Assembly (NCBI GenBank): GCA_964636885.1
Contig: CAZWVA010000006.1
Span: 1 to 64,000 of the forward strand
Direction of reading: 5' to 3'
Origin: CAZWVA01 sp964636885
GTDB taxonomy: Bacteria; Desulfobacterota_D; UBA1144; Nemesobacterales; CSP1-2
DNA length: 64,000 nucleotides
A program made the position numbers and the translations under genes. The first letter of the stretch is position 1; each line of letters opens with the position of its first letter. The notes under the pieces were generated by a model. The model saw only the letters and a program-made list of their open reading frames with translations, made no database searches and was not told the DNA's origin. Below, piece after piece: positions 34,205 through 43,986 of the stretch.

Positions 34205-35131
34205 ATGAGAATAGTATTTATGGGAACCCCCGAATTTGCCGTGCCCTCACTTCGGGCCTTAATCGATTCGGAAGACGAGGTCGTTGCGGTTGTATGCCAG
34301 CCCGATAAACCCAAGGGAAGGGGACTAGAGGTCGTTTCGCCCCCTACAAAGGTCCTCGCCGAAAAGCACTGTATCCTGGTCTTACAACCCCAGAGGATAA
34401 AGACGGAGGAGTTCTTTAACGAGTTAAAGGAATTAAACCCCGATCTCATCTGTGTCGTTGCATATGGAAAGATACTTCCCAAGAATATACTCGACCTCCC
34501 TACACATGGCTGTATAAACGTCCACGCCTCGATTCTGCCAAAATACAGGGGTGCGGCGCCAATTAACTGGGCGATAATTAGGGGGGAAAGGATAACCGGA
34601 ATAACCACGATGAGGATGGACGAGGGGATGGATACTGGCGATATGCTCCTTAAAAGAGAGGTCCCGATCGATGATGAGGACACCGGAGAAACCCTCTCTC
34701 AAAGGCTCTCCATTATAGGAGCAGAGCTTCTCATCGAAACCATAAGGCTACTAAAAGAGGGAAAACTCACTCCCGTTCCACAAGACCACTCACAGGCCAC
34801 ATATGCACCCATGCTAAAAAAGGAAGACGGAAAAATAGACTGGAGAAAAACGGCTGAGGAGATAAGGAACCTAATAAGGGGAACCCTTCCCTGGCCTGGT
34901 GCCTACACGACCCTTGAGGGAAAGCTCTTAAAGGTATATAAGGCGAGGGTCTCGGAAGGCGATGGAAGACCGGGAGAAATAATAAAGTCCGGCTCTGGCA
35001 TCCTAAGGGTTGCCACTGGAAAGGATGCGCTCGACCTCCTGGAAGTCCAGATAGAGGGAGGAAAAAGGCTAAAAGCCGAGGAGTTCTTAAGGGGTAGAAG
35101 GATAAAAGAGGGAACCCTACTCGGTAATTGA
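34205..35131 (+). CDS. fmt: Methionyl-tRNA formyltransferase
   Basis: A 308-residue enzyme that formylates initiator Met-tRNA. Landmarks: MRIVFMGTPEFAVPSLRALI, VCQPDKPKGRGLEV, the catalytic region HASILPKYRGAAPINWAIIR and GITTMRMDEGMDTGDMLLKR, then the C-terminal OB-fold (LPWPGAYTTLEGKLLKVYKA). No ribosome binding site is visible before the ATG (34205), unusual for the window. The usual partner def is not adjacent; comF converges from the right. Confidence 0.95.
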   Translation: MRIVFMGTPEFAVPSLRALIDSEDEVVAVVCQPDKPKGRGLEVVSPPTKVLAEKHCILVLQPQRIKTEEFFNELKELNPDLICVVAYGKILPKNILDLPTHGCINVHASILPKYRGAAPINWAIIRGERITGITTMRMDEGMDTGDMLLKREVPIDDEDTGETLSQRLSIIGAELLIETIRLLKEGKLTPVPQDHSQATYAPMLKKEDGKIDWRKTAEEIRNLIRGTLPWPGAYTTLEGKLLKVYKARVSEGDGRPGEIIKSGSGILRVATGKDALDLLEVQIEGGKRLKAEEFLRGRRIKEGTLLGN

Positions 35132-35237
35132 GAGCCCGGATGTTTTCTCTCAAAGTCGGGTAACTCTATTACCGGAGTCAACGTTACGCTAAAAAGGGTC
35201 CACCAGATATAAACTGTCTTAAACGAAACTACCGAAT

Positions 35238-35996
35238 TCAGTTCTGTACGACTCTCATAAGTGTTAAAACCTGGACACGGAAGGCTCCAGACTCAAAAAG
35301 CACCCTCGCACACTCATTTACAGTTGAGCCCGTGGTGAACACGTCGTCTATGAGAAGGATGGATTTCTTCTTTATCTTCCGACCATCCACCACTGAGAAT
35401 GCCCCTTTTACGTTTCTTCGCCTCTCGTCCTCATTTTCGATCTCAAACTGGGGCCTTGTTTCCCTTATCTTACGGAGTGTAAATGGGTCTAGAGGGATCC
35501 TCAACCGAGTGGCAAGCCCAATACCCAAGATCACGGACTGATTGTACTCCCTCTTTCTGAGTTTTTCGATGTGTAGTGGAACCGGAAGAACCAGATCGAA
35601 TCCATCCAGGTCATTAGGGAGATTATCCACCAGAATCCTTGAAAGCGCCTCCCCAAGGTTTAACCTCCCTTCGTACTTAAACCTGTGGAGCATATCCCTT
35701 AATAAACCGTCATATAAGGCAACCGAGCGTGCCTTATCAAAATAAAACCTTCCCAGAAGGCACCTACCGCAAATATGTCTATAAGACGAATAAAGAGAGA
35801 CCACATTGGGTTGCCCGTAATCCGTATAGACACCGGTATCAGGCGATTCGGCAATGTCAAAAGGAACACCACATCTAGAACACACGGGCATTCCTCTCAT
35901 AAACCTTATACCCGCCAAACAGGCATCGCACACGGATACCACGTTTGATACAGATTCGCAAGAGGGACACGTGCTTGGAAAAATGAGGTTCAGCAT
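35238..35996 (-). CDS. ComF-family phosphoribosyltransferase-like protein
   Basis: A 252-residue ComF protein. Three CxxC pairs at the N-terminus (CPSCESV, CDAC, CSRCGVPF, CGRCLL) form a zinc ribbon. The phosphoribosyltransferase domain has YNQSVILGIGLATRLRIPL and the PRPP loop SILLIDDVFTTGSTVNECAR. ComF proteins aid natural DNA uptake in some bacteria; in others their role is unclear. It lies 39 bases downstream of dnaN on the same strand. Confidence 0.92.
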   Translation of the reverse strand: MLNLIFPSTCPSCESVSNVVSVCDACLAGIRFMRGMPVCSRCGVPFDIAESPDTGVYTDYGQPNVVSLYSSYRHICGRCLLGRFYFDKARSVALYDGLLRDMLHRFKYEGRLNLGEALSRILVDNLPNDLDGFDLVLPVPLHIEKLRKREYNQSVILGIGLATRLRIPLDPFTLRKIRETRPQFEIENEDERRRNVKGAFSVVDGRKIKKKSILLIDDVFTTGSTVNECARVLFESGAFRVQVLTLMRVVQN

Positions 35997-36035
35997 CTAC
36001 GGACTGTAAAAAAAACGCTATGGGAGACGAACCAG

Positions 36036-37145
36036 CTATACCCTCATAGGCATAATAACGGATACATAAACCTCGTCTCCAATGGGTTTAATCACCGCTG
36101 GGCTGAGCTCGTCTGTTATTCCAAACTGTACCTCCTCCTCGTTTATAACCTCAAGCACATCCATTAGATACCGGGCGTTAAACCCAATCTCAATAGGATC
36201 GCCGTTATATTCTACAGGCATGATCTCCTTGGCCTCCCCAATCTCCGGGGACACGGATACGAGTGTCATCTCCCCGTTTTTTATGCTTATCTTAACGCTC
36301 TTCGTTTTATCCGAAGATAGTATGGAAACCCGCCTCAGGGCACTTAAAAACTCACCCTGCCGGACTGCAAAGGTGTTTTTTGTAACCTCTGGGATGACCT
36401 GCTTATAATCTGGAAACTCTGCGTCGATAAGCCTTACGATTAAAACTATGCCGTCCCCTTCTGCCATAAAAAAGTTTTTACCACAGCCTATCCTCACGAT
36501 ATCTTTAAGCTTTACTATCTTTCTCAGCTCCGACACGCCCTTTTTTGGAACGACGACACCCTTTTCAAGCTTGACATCGCTAGAAATCGCTTTTTCAACG
36601 AGAGAAAGCCTGTGACCATCGGTAGCGACAAATCTTAAGCTTTGCTTTCCGGTCTTCTCCATATAGATCCCGGCAAGGTTCCTCCTAAGATCATCAGGAG
36701 AAATGGCAAATATGGTCTTTGTTATCATATCGTCTATGAGAGGACTCTCGACTGAGAAAAGGCGATCCGGTGACAGCTCTGGAATAGAGGGGAAATCCTC
36801 ACTCGGGAGTCCGGCAATCTTAAACGTCGCTCTTGATGTCTTTAGCATCATCCAATGGTTTCCGATCTCCTCGATCTCTATCTCCCCTTGGGGAAGCTCC
36901 TTAGTGATTTCGTAGAGCTTTCTTGCCGGAATGGCGAGACTGCCCTCCTTTGAAACACTCGCACCACACCAGGCACTCATGGTCGTCTCTAGATCGGTTG
37001 CAGTGAGTGTGATCCCCTCGGCCCTACCCTTTGAGGCAGAGACGAGTACATGCGAAAGAACGGGCATGGTTGCTCGCCTCTCGGTGATTCCTTGTATGAG
37101 TCCCAATCTTTCAGAGAGGTTTATCGCTTCTACTCTTAGCTTCAT
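36036..37145 (-). CDS. dnaN: DNA polymerase III beta sliding clamp
   Basis: The 369-residue processivity clamp. Visible family features are MKLRVEAINLSERLGLIQGI with TERRATMPVLSHVLV, LTATDLETTMSAWCGASVSK, DDLRRNLAGIYMEKTGKQSL, FVATDGHRLSLVEK and the end VSVIMPMRV. dnaN follows dnaA on the same strand with a 218-base gap holding many DnaA boxes, the classic origin arrangement. Confidence 0.97.
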   Translation of the reverse strand: MKLRVEAINLSERLGLIQGITERRATMPVLSHVLVSASKGRAEGITLTATDLETTMSAWCGASVSKEGSLAIPARKLYEITKELPQGEIEIEEIGNHWMMLKTSRATFKIAGLPSEDFPSIPELSPDRLFSVESPLIDDMITKTIFAISPDDLRRNLAGIYMEKTGKQSLRFVATDGHRLSLVEKAISSDVKLEKGVVVPKKGVSELRKIVKLKDIVRIGCGKNFFMAEGDGIVLIVRLIDAEFPDYKQVIPEVTKNTFAVRQGEFLSALRRVSILSSDKTKSVKISIKNGEMTLVSVSPEIGEAKEIMPVEYNGDPIEIGFNARYLMDVLEVINEEEVQFGITDELSPAVIKPIGDEVYVSVIMPMRV

Positions 37146-37209
37146 ATTCCTCTACTCCTTCTAATTGTATTTAAAGAATAGTATTAAATATAGTAGAAGT
37201 AGTAGGGGC

Positions 37210-37372
37210 TGTGGATTTGTGGATAAGCGATCTAATGCGCTTATAACACTACGTTTTTCATGTTGATAAGTATGTTGATAAACTATCGCTTTTACCCTCT
37301 TTTATTCACAGCCATTTTATCCACAGTTTATTCCACAGCTTTACCCACAGACCTATCCACATATTATCCACT
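37210..37372. promoter_or_regulatory. DnaA-box cluster between dnaA and dnaN; candidate oriC
   Basis: About ten DnaA-box-like 9-mers crowd 160 bases: TGTGGATTT 37210, TGTGGATAA 37218, TGTTGATAA 37261 and 37273, TTATTCACA 37302, TTATCCACA 37317, TATTCCACA 37329, TTACCCACA 37341, CTATCCACA 37353 and TTATCCACT 37364. Left half boxes point to the minus strand, right half to the plus strand, so they face each other. An AT-rich stretch (37165-37200) adjoins it and could be an unwinding element. Confidence 0.85.
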
Positions 37373-38803
37373 TCTTAAGGCCTCGATTTTTCTGGATACC
37401 GCATCTATCGTGCTTCTTAGAGTCGAGTCTTCCCCTATGGAGGTTTCTATTTTTCTTACGGCATGTATAACGGTGGAGTGATCTTTTCCGCCGAATTTTT
37501 CTCCGATTTCAGGAAAAGACGCTCCCGTATACCTCCTTGCAAGGTACATCGCGATCTGCCTTGGAACAGCGATGTTTTTCTGTTTCCTCTCGGATTTTAG
37601 ATCCTGTATTTTTATTCCAAAGAAGTTTGAGACCTCTTTTTGTATGGACTCGATGCTGAGTATCCTTCTATCCTGCTCTTTTATTATGTTTTTAAGCCTC
37701 TCCCTTGCAAGCTCCATGGTGATCTCCGTATTTAGGAGCTTTGCATGGCCTATGATGTTGATAAGCGTTCCCTCGAGCTCCCTTATGTTTGATGTGATGT
37801 TTTCAGCGAGGAATATGGCAACCTCATTCGGAAGCACAACTCCCTCTGACTCCGCTTTGTTCTTAAGTATGGCGACCTTGGTTTCTATCTCAGGCGGTTG
37901 AATATCCGTAATTAGTCCCCACTCGAACCTCGATCTCAGCCTCTCTTCAAGGTAGGACATGTCCTTTGGGGATTTATCACTCGTAATCACTATCTGCTTC
38001 TTTGACTCGTATAGGGTGTTAAAGGTGTGGAAGAACTCCTCCTGTGTACTTTCCTTTCCCGCTATGAACTGTATGTCATCTATAAGGAGCACATCGCAGC
38101 CGAACCTGTATCTGTTCCTGAATTCCTCCATCTTGTTGGATTTTATACTGTTTATGACCTGGTTTGTAAAGTGCTCTGCCGATATACAGCATATCCTTGC
38201 CATGAGGGATGTGTTTTTCAGTATGTAGTTTCCGATTGCGTTGATGAGGTGGGTTTTTCCGAGCCCTACCCCGCCGTATATGAAGAGGGGATTGTAGGCC
38301 TCTCCGGGCTTTCTTGCCACAGCAATAGAAGCGGCGTGTGCAAACTGGTTGCTTGACCCTACGATAAACCTGTCAAATGTGTAGTTCGGATTTAGAAAAC
38401 CGGTAAAAACCGTGTCTCTGTTTACTTCCCTTGTTTCCTTTAGAGGCATCTGTGATTCTTCGGACTCTTCCAGTGGGGAATCGAGGCCGTCCACTTCGGC
38501 TATTATCTTGACCTCGTACCTCCTCTCGTAAACCTCTTTAATCGTATCGGTTATAAAATCCAGGTAGTGGTTGTTTATCCAGTCTCTGTCAAACTGGCTG
38601 TTTGCTTTTAACGTGATGGATTCTTCCGTTTGTGAAACGAGTTTAAGAGGTGCGAACCAGAAGAAGACCTGTGGATTTGATTTCTTCTTTATCCTCTCTA
38701 GTACGTCTTCCCAGACGATCTTCTTGGGTTCTAAAGCCTTTTTTTGATGGAGAATCGGGGGCGTTATAAGGGTTTCTATTCCCCTTCTGGTCGATTCTTC
38801 CAT
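37364..38803 (-). CDS. dnaA: Chromosomal replication initiator protein
   Basis: DnaA, the AAA+ initiator that melts the origin. Domain I begins near KIVWEDVLERIKKKSNPQVF; domain III has Walker A GGVGLGKTHLINAIGNYI, Walker B DVLLIDDIQFIAGK and RLRSRFEWGLITDIQPPEIE; domain IV ends with ARRYTGASFPEIGEKFGGKD and HSTVIHAVRKIE. The ATG at 38803 gives 479 residues, near the family size. A GTG at 38896 would add 31 residues but lies inside a DnaA box with no ribosome binding site. dnaN follows on the same strand. Confidence 0.96.
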   Translation of the reverse strand: MEESTRRGIETLITPPILHQKKALEPKKIVWEDVLERIKKKSNPQVFFWFAPLKLVSQTEESITLKANSQFDRDWINNHYLDFITDTIKEVYERRYEVKIIAEVDGLDSPLEESEESQMPLKETREVNRDTVFTGFLNPNYTFDRFIVGSSNQFAHAASIAVARKPGEAYNPLFIYGGVGLGKTHLINAIGNYILKNTSLMARICCISAEHFTNQVINSIKSNKMEEFRNRYRFGCDVLLIDDIQFIAGKESTQEEFFHTFNTLYESKKQIVITSDKSPKDMSYLEERLRSRFEWGLITDIQPPEIETKVAILKNKAESEGVVLPNEVAIFLAENITSNIRELEGTLINIIGHAKLLNTEITMELARERLKNIIKEQDRRILSIESIQKEVSNFFGIKIQDLKSERKQKNIAVPRQIAMYLARRYTGASFPEIGEKFGGKDHSTVIHAVRKIETSIGEDSTLRSTIDAVSRKIEALRSG

Positions 38804-38889
38804 CTCGTCTGGAAAGAGGGATTTAAGGGTACGTCCTAGGGTTACTCTCTTGGCCAATTTTCTCCCAATCCTCCCGAAAATCAACAACT

Positions 38890-39215
38890 TTTCCACAGCT
38901 TATCAACAGGATGTGGATAACTTTTATAGGGAAATAACCTGTGGAATGCTCCCCCCTCTAAGCTTGTGACTCTAAATCTAACAGATATTAAAAGAGATTG
39001 TCAAGTTCTTTTTTTTAGTCCTGTGTTTACAGGGAGTTAGGAAGGAATTTATACCGAATCCGATTTTCCTTCGGTGGGTTTTTCGAGGGTGGTTGGAAAT
39101 ATACTTAAACGTAAGTGGCCGATAAAAATCAGAAAAAAGATCACTGAAGTTCCTTAAGTCCAATACTTATTTCATGAACGGCTTAAAATACAGGCCTCTT
39201 TTGGGTTTATCCACA
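38890..39215. promoter_or_regulatory. DnaA boxes upstream of dnaA
   Basis: TTTTCCACA at 38890, TTATCAACA at 38900-38908 and perfect TGTGGATAA at 38912-38920 lie just before dnaA; another perfect TTATCCACA is at 39207-39215, 43 bases from the end of the transporter gene. They probably serve autoregulation of dnaA and may be part of the origin. The region between (38921-39206) is AT-rich and without a supported gene. Confidence 0.75.
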
Positions 39216-39258
39216 ATAGGGATACGGCGTTTCATGTAAGGTCCGGTTTGTATTTTGG

Positions 39259-40596
39259 CTAAAAAGCGCCCGATTCCTTTGCCTTTCTTGCCTTCTCTTC
39301 GTCAACAAAATACAGGAGGACGAGCCCGACCACGAAAAACACTATGATTGAGAGGATGGAGTTCCTTGCTGTTCCAGTCATCTGACGGACAAAGGCGAAG
39401 ACAAAAGGGCCCCAGATGGCGGAGAACTTGCTAAATACGGTATAAAATCCATAGAACTCGGCACTTGCCTCCTCAGGGATCATAGAGCCGTAGAAAGACC
39501 GGCTTAGAGCCTGAGACCCACCCATGACGACTCCCGCCATCATGCCCGCCAGAAGAAATCCGGCGGTCGTATGTATGAAGTAGGCGTATATCACAACAAT
39601 GGACCAGAGCACGAGGGTCGTCATAACCGCTCTTTTCGTGCCCACAACCCCTGCAAGACGGCTAAACACTACGGCCCCGATCGAAGCGACCCCCTGTATT
39701 ATTAGGAGCGTTACGAGAAGGGCTGTCGTGGAGAGACCGATCTCTTCCTTTCCATAGATGGTTGCCATTGTTAGGACGGTCTGTATGCCATCGTTATACA
39801 GCATATAGGAGAAGAGGAAGAGAACGAGGTGCCTAAACCTCCTTACGCGTTTTGTTGTCTTAATGAGTCGGGATATGCCTAGAGCGACATAGGCCAGGGG
39901 AGTAAAACGCCAACCCTTAAAGTCCTCTGGAAGGGGATTTGTGCCCTCGGCCTCAAAGAGGTTTTTCGCTATAAAGATGGTGAACCCAGCCCACCAGAGC
40001 CCTGCTCCCAGGATTCCTATCCTTACGGCCTCGGTTTGTTGGATTCCAAGCTCCTCGTGAAGGGCAACAAGCGCGAATGCCATGGCGAGTTGAAGCCCTC
40101 CACCCACATAGCCGTAGGAGAATCCCTTTCCAGAAACCATATCCATTTTATCCTCTGTTGCGATTTGGGGAAGGAAGGCATCGTAAAACACGTTGGCGCT
40201 TATGAAGCAGACCTCGGCTATAAGGAAGAACACGAGGGTTCTCCAAACGTCTCCTGCCCTTGAGAGGTATAGGAGGAGGTTAAAGGTCGCTCCGGTGTAA
40301 GCAAAAAAGAGCAAAAAACGCTTCTTTGCGCTCGTGAAATCGGCTACAGCACCGAGAACCGGGGAGATGAAGAACGTGATAACGGCCGACACTCCTACCA
40401 CAAGACCCCAGAGGGTTGTTGCGCTATAGTTGGTTCCACCTATGGTTACACCCTCTGGTCCTACGACGACCGATGCAAAATAGACGGGAAGAAGCCCCAC
40501 GGCGACAGTGGTGGTGTAGGCCGAGTTTGCCCAATCGTACATGCACCAGCCGAATATGGTCTTCGGATCGTTTTTAAGAGGAGGGGTCTTTGTCAT
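39259..40596 (-). CDS. MFS transporter, UMF1 / Atg22-like
   Basis: A 445-residue integral membrane protein with about 12 membrane helices. The start FGWCMYDWANSAYTTTVAVG is diagnostic of the UMF1 family of major facilitator transporters, related to yeast Atg22. Another signature is GSQALSRSFYGSMIPEEASA. Substrates in bacteria are unproven; amino-acid efflux is suspected from the vacuolar homologue. The protein ends in a charged tail (DEEKARKAKES). It lies upstream of nothing coupled; dnaA is further along the same strand. Confidence 0.9.
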   Translation of the reverse strand: MTKTPPLKNDPKTIFGWCMYDWANSAYTTTVAVGLLPVYFASVVVGPEGVTIGGTNYSATTLWGLVVGVSAVITFFISPVLGAVADFTSAKKRFLLFFAYTGATFNLLLYLSRAGDVWRTLVFFLIAEVCFISANVFYDAFLPQIATEDKMDMVSGKGFSYGYVGGGLQLAMAFALVALHEELGIQQTEAVRIGILGAGLWWAGFTIFIAKNLFEAEGTNPLPEDFKGWRFTPLAYVALGISRLIKTTKRVRRFRHLVLFLFSYMLYNDGIQTVLTMATIYGKEEIGLSTTALLVTLLIIQGVASIGAVVFSRLAGVVGTKRAVMTTLVLWSIVVIYAYFIHTTAGFLLAGMMAGVVMGGSQALSRSFYGSMIPEEASAEFYGFYTVFSKFSAIWGPFVFAFVRQMTGTARNSILSIIVFFVVGLVLLYFVDEEKARKAKESGAF

Positions 40597-40675
40597 TTTC
40601 CTTTAGTTGCCTATTTGCCCACCGTAGATGTGACTTACGATGAGTAAAAAGACCCATGATACACGATTAAAGACG

Positions 40676-43354
40676 TCATGCATCATGTATCTTCAATCGT
40701 GGAGCCTGATTACTTTCAAGTTCGAGAACGGCCTCTTTCCATCTATCGACCATTACCTGATATAGCTCCTTTCCTTTCTCACCTTCAGGTGGATAAATCG
40801 GGTCTCCCACTATTATCTGGACCTTGGTAAATCTAAACTCCGGATGCAGGTTTGAGTGCGTGTTTATGGCCCCATGAATGAGTATAGGAACGATGGGGGC
40901 TTTTGCCTCTACGCTGAGTATCCCGGCCCCAAGGCGGGGAGGCATGATCCCTCCCGTGTTCGTGCGGCCTCCTTCGGGGAATATACAGACTACCATTCCT
41001 CGCCTAAGGCCATCATAGGAAAACCTAAGTGATTCGCTTAGGGTTCCGGCACCCCCTGTTGGGATTATGCGAAATGGCCTTATGAGCCAGGAAAGCGGGG
41101 GTCTTCTAAAGATCTCTCCAAAGCCGACGAAGATGAGCCTGTCTAGCATCCATCCGGGCATGAGGGCAAATATGAGAATGGGGTCTATATAGCTCTGGTG
41201 GTTTGGGCATATGAGAACCGCACCCTGTCTGGGGATCTTTTCCAATCCATCTACCCTCACTCGAAATGCGATCCTTACGATCAGGTAGACGAACGCTTGA
41301 ACCATCCTCATAGCTATGCGCTTGATTATACCCCGATTTAGATTAAAGATCGCTTCGAGTGGAATGGAGGGTGGCTCTTCGAAAAGGGTTTTCACATATA
41401 CGTCTTTCTCCTCCACCTCTGGCTTCACGGAGACGTCTTGTATGCGTCTTAGAATATCCCCAATCGTGCGTAAAGAGGGGAGCTCTTCCTCCTTTACCTT
41501 GAGTCCAAACTCGTTTTCTAGTAGGGCCGTGATCTCTATAAGTGTAAGAGAGTCCAATCCAAGGTCTATGGAGAGATCCTGTGCGGGTGAGAATGGGCCT
41601 TTTATCTCCGCGATCTCTTGGAGTCTCTTTAGAAACCTGATCGAGGAGGGCGTCTCCATGAGCGACCTTTCCTCTGGGGAAAGGGTTACTTCCACCTCAC
41701 CAGGATGGGCTTTTCTTTTATTTGCCAGCTCTTCGATTTCGCTTCGTCTGAGTTTTCCAAGCCTCGTTCTTGGTAGCTCATCGTGAAGGAGGACGAGCTC
41801 GTTTATCTGCATGTATGAGGGGAGCCTTAGACCTATTCTTGCGATCTCCGAGCGTATTCGCTCGCGTGTGTTAACAACACCCCTTTCCGAGATCTCTTTT
41901 GGATCTGGAACAACTACCATCCGAAGCCCCTTCACCCTGCCGCTGTTGTCCAGGGAAGGAAGAACGCATATCTCCTTTACGAGTGGGATGTTTTCATAGA
42001 GCTTTTCCACATCCTCGGGGTATATGTTTTTCCCCGAAGGAAGCACTATGACCTCTTTTGCCCTTCCCGTGATGGTTATGTTCCCCTCCCCGTCAACCCT
42101 TCCGAGGTCTCCCGTGTGGAACCAGCCATCACGTATGACCTCTCTCGTTGCGGTTTCGTTTTTGTAATAGCCCTTCATAACGTTTGGGCCGCGAACGCAT
42201 ATCTCGCCTATGCCCTCGGAGTCTGGGGAGTCGATGCGGATCTCAACCCCCGGGATCGTCCTTCCGGCCGTACCCGGCTTTAGTTTGTCGGGAGGGGTGA
42301 TGGAGATAACGGCAGAGGTTTCTGTGAGTCCATATCCTTCTATTATAAGAAATCCGAGGTTTAGAAAGCGTTCCGAGACCCCGGCATCGAGCTTTGCCCC
42401 TCCACTTGCAAAGAAGCGGAGTTTTTTGCCAAATGGCTCGTGGATCCTTCTAAAGAAGAGCCTTCCGAGGCGGATTCCCGTTTTTTCCCTAATCCACTTT
42501 GAGATCCTATAGAGGATCCAAAAAAGCGTTCTCGAGGCCAGGCCCAAGGAATCCACTTTCTTAAAGATCTCTCTATCAAGAAGGGTAAAGAGCTTTGGGA
42601 CCCCTGGGAATATGGTAACACCCGTTTCCCTCATTACGCTTAGTAGGTCGGTGCTTTTAATCGAGTGTGAGAAGGTAACCGTGGCTCCGGCAAATAGGGG
42701 CGCTAGAAAACAGACGATGCATGAAAAAACGTGATGTAGTGGAAGTATGTTTAAGACGTTGTCTCTTGTTGATACCTTTATACGGTTTAATATGGCCTCA
42801 ACGTTGCTTTGAATGTTGCCACATGTAAGCTGTACCCCCTTAGGGGTCCCGGTGGTACCAGAGGTAAATATGATCGCCATCAGATCATCAGGGTTGGGTA
42901 TATGTGGTTTAAATCCATCTGTTTCCTTGGAACCCGAAGAGACGGACTCGATTGAGATGAGCCGTGGCATCGAGGGAGAACCGCTGAGGAGCCTTTCTAT
43001 TTCATCGAGGCGGTATTTATCGGATATCACGGCCTTCGATTGGGAAAAAGCGATAAATGGTAAAACGTCCTTGACGCTCAGCTGTGCGTCCAGGGGAACC
43101 GCAACCCCTCCAAGCATGTGTATAGCAAGGTAAGAAACGGCCCAGCCTATGGTGTTTTCTCCGTAAAGCGAGACGTGGTCTCCTGGGTTTATTCCGTAGG
43201 TTCTCAATTGGGAGGCCGCTTTAAGGCAGAGGTTCCAGAGTTCTAGATATGTAACCCGATCGTAACCATCTGGTTTTTTCATTTGGAGGGCGATTTTTTG
43301 AGGCTCTTTCCCTGCCCAGTATTCCAGTCTCTCAGCTATCGTCATCTTCTTCAC
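40676..43354 (-). CDS. Acyl-CoA/AMP ligase - acyl carrier - PlsC acyltransferase fusion
   Basis: An 892-residue three-domain protein. Residues 1 to about 530 are an AMP-binding ligase (LMAIIFTSGTTGTPKGVQLT; EGYGLTETSAVISI; GWFHTGDLGRVD; ITGRAKEVIVLPSGKNIYPE). A phosphopantetheine carrier follows, with its serine in DLSIDLGLDSLTLIEI near residue 598. The C-terminal part is a PlsC-type acyltransferase: NHQSYID near residue 715 and FPEGGRTNTGG. A fatty acid could be activated, loaded on the built-in carrier and passed to a lysolipid, as in Aas-type enzymes (inference). A GTG start directly abuts the TetR stop (TGA|GTG). Confidence 0.9.
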   Translation of the reverse strand: MKKMTIAERLEYWAGKEPQKIALQMKKPDGYDRVTYLELWNLCLKAASQLRTYGINPGDHVSLYGENTIGWAVSYLAIHMLGGVAVPLDAQLSVKDVLPFIAFSQSKAVISDKYRLDEIERLLSGSPSMPRLISIESVSSGSKETDGFKPHIPNPDDLMAIIFTSGTTGTPKGVQLTCGNIQSNVEAILNRIKVSTRDNVLNILPLHHVFSCIVCFLAPLFAGATVTFSHSIKSTDLLSVMRETGVTIFPGVPKLFTLLDREIFKKVDSLGLASRTLFWILYRISKWIREKTGIRLGRLFFRRIHEPFGKKLRFFASGGAKLDAGVSERFLNLGFLIIEGYGLTETSAVISITPPDKLKPGTAGRTIPGVEIRIDSPDSEGIGEICVRGPNVMKGYYKNETATREVIRDGWFHTGDLGRVDGEGNITITGRAKEVIVLPSGKNIYPEDVEKLYENIPLVKEICVLPSLDNSGRVKGLRMVVVPDPKEISERGVVNTRERIRSEIARIGLRLPSYMQINELVLLHDELPRTRLGKLRRSEIEELANKRKAHPGEVEVTLSPEERSLMETPSSIRFLKRLQEIAEIKGPFSPAQDLSIDLGLDSLTLIEITALLENEFGLKVKEEELPSLRTIGDILRRIQDVSVKPEVEEKDVYVKTLFEEPPSIPLEAIFNLNRGIIKRIAMRMVQAFVYLIVRIAFRVRVDGLEKIPRQGAVLICPNHQSYIDPILIFALMPGWMLDRLIFVGFGEIFRRPPLSWLIRPFRIIPTGGAGTLSESLRFSYDGLRRGMVVCIFPEGGRTNTGGIMPPRLGAGILSVEAKAPIVPILIHGAINTHSNLHPEFRFTKVQIIVGDPIYPPEGEKGKELYQVMVDRWKEAVLELESNQAPRLKIHDA

Positions 43355-43972
43355 TCAGGTTCTCCTATTTTTCCTTTTAGTCTCTGTGGTTAGATGGTTA
43401 TCTTTGGCCTTAAGAACCCTGAGGCACGCTTCAGCAACCTCATCTGTTTTATCCCTCATTTTCTCCTTTAATCTTCCAGTTGCCGTTAGGGTTGCGGGTT
43501 GAAGCACTAGACCCAAAACCATCGCGGCAGAAAGCTCCGTATCATCGTTTTTAAACTCTCCTCTTTTTATCCCTTCTCGAATGAAATCGAATACGAGGTT
43601 ATGGGGATTTAGCCCTGGGTCTAGCTTGTTCTCTTTAGGGAAATGGTGTTCGGAGAGTAAAATGAATTTAAATGTCACCGGGTCTTCATCAAAAAACGAA
43701 TAGAAGAGACCTACTGCCGACCTAAGGCGCTCGGAGAAGCTCCCCCTTCCCTTTAGCGTGGCCTTAAGTAGGGCACCGAACCTCTCAAGCCCGTTCTTAT
43801 AAAGAGAAAGGGCCATTTCTTCCTTCCCGCTGTAATGACGGTAAAGGGCACCCTCGGAACACCCCGCTTCCTTCGCTATGTCTTTGATTGTCACCTGTTG
43901 GATTCCTTTGGAAGCGAATAGTCTTATGGCTGTGTTTTCGATGGATGTTAGTATCTTTACTGGCTTGGCCAT
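43355..43972 (-). CDS. TetR-family regulator with FadR-like operator
   Basis: A 205-residue TetR regulator: helix-turn-helix AIRLFASKGIQQVTIKDIAK then EAGCSEGALYRHYSGKEEMA. Its C-terminal domain resembles those sensing acyl-CoA. The stop codon abuts the GTG of the ligase/acyltransferase fusion, so the two form one operon. A strong promoter and an operator matching the fatty-acid regulator FadR of Gram-positive bacteria (AATGAnTAnTCATT) lie directly upstream. Control of lipid activation by acyl-CoA, with autorepression, is the natural reading (inference). Confidence 0.92.
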   Translation of the reverse strand: MAKPVKILTSIENTAIRLFASKGIQQVTIKDIAKEAGCSEGALYRHYSGKEEMALSLYKNGLERFGALLKATLKGRGSFSERLRSAVGLFYSFFDEDPVTFKFILLSEHHFPKENKLDPGLNPHNLVFDFIREGIKRGEFKNDDTELSAAMVLGLVLQPATLTATGRLKEKMRDKTDEVAEACLRVLKAKDNHLTTETKRKNRRT

Positions 43973-43986
43973 TGTCTAAAATGATG

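Noticed and set aside
34201..34683. 160-codon minus-strand frame opposite fmt
   Set aside because: Antisense shadow of fmt.
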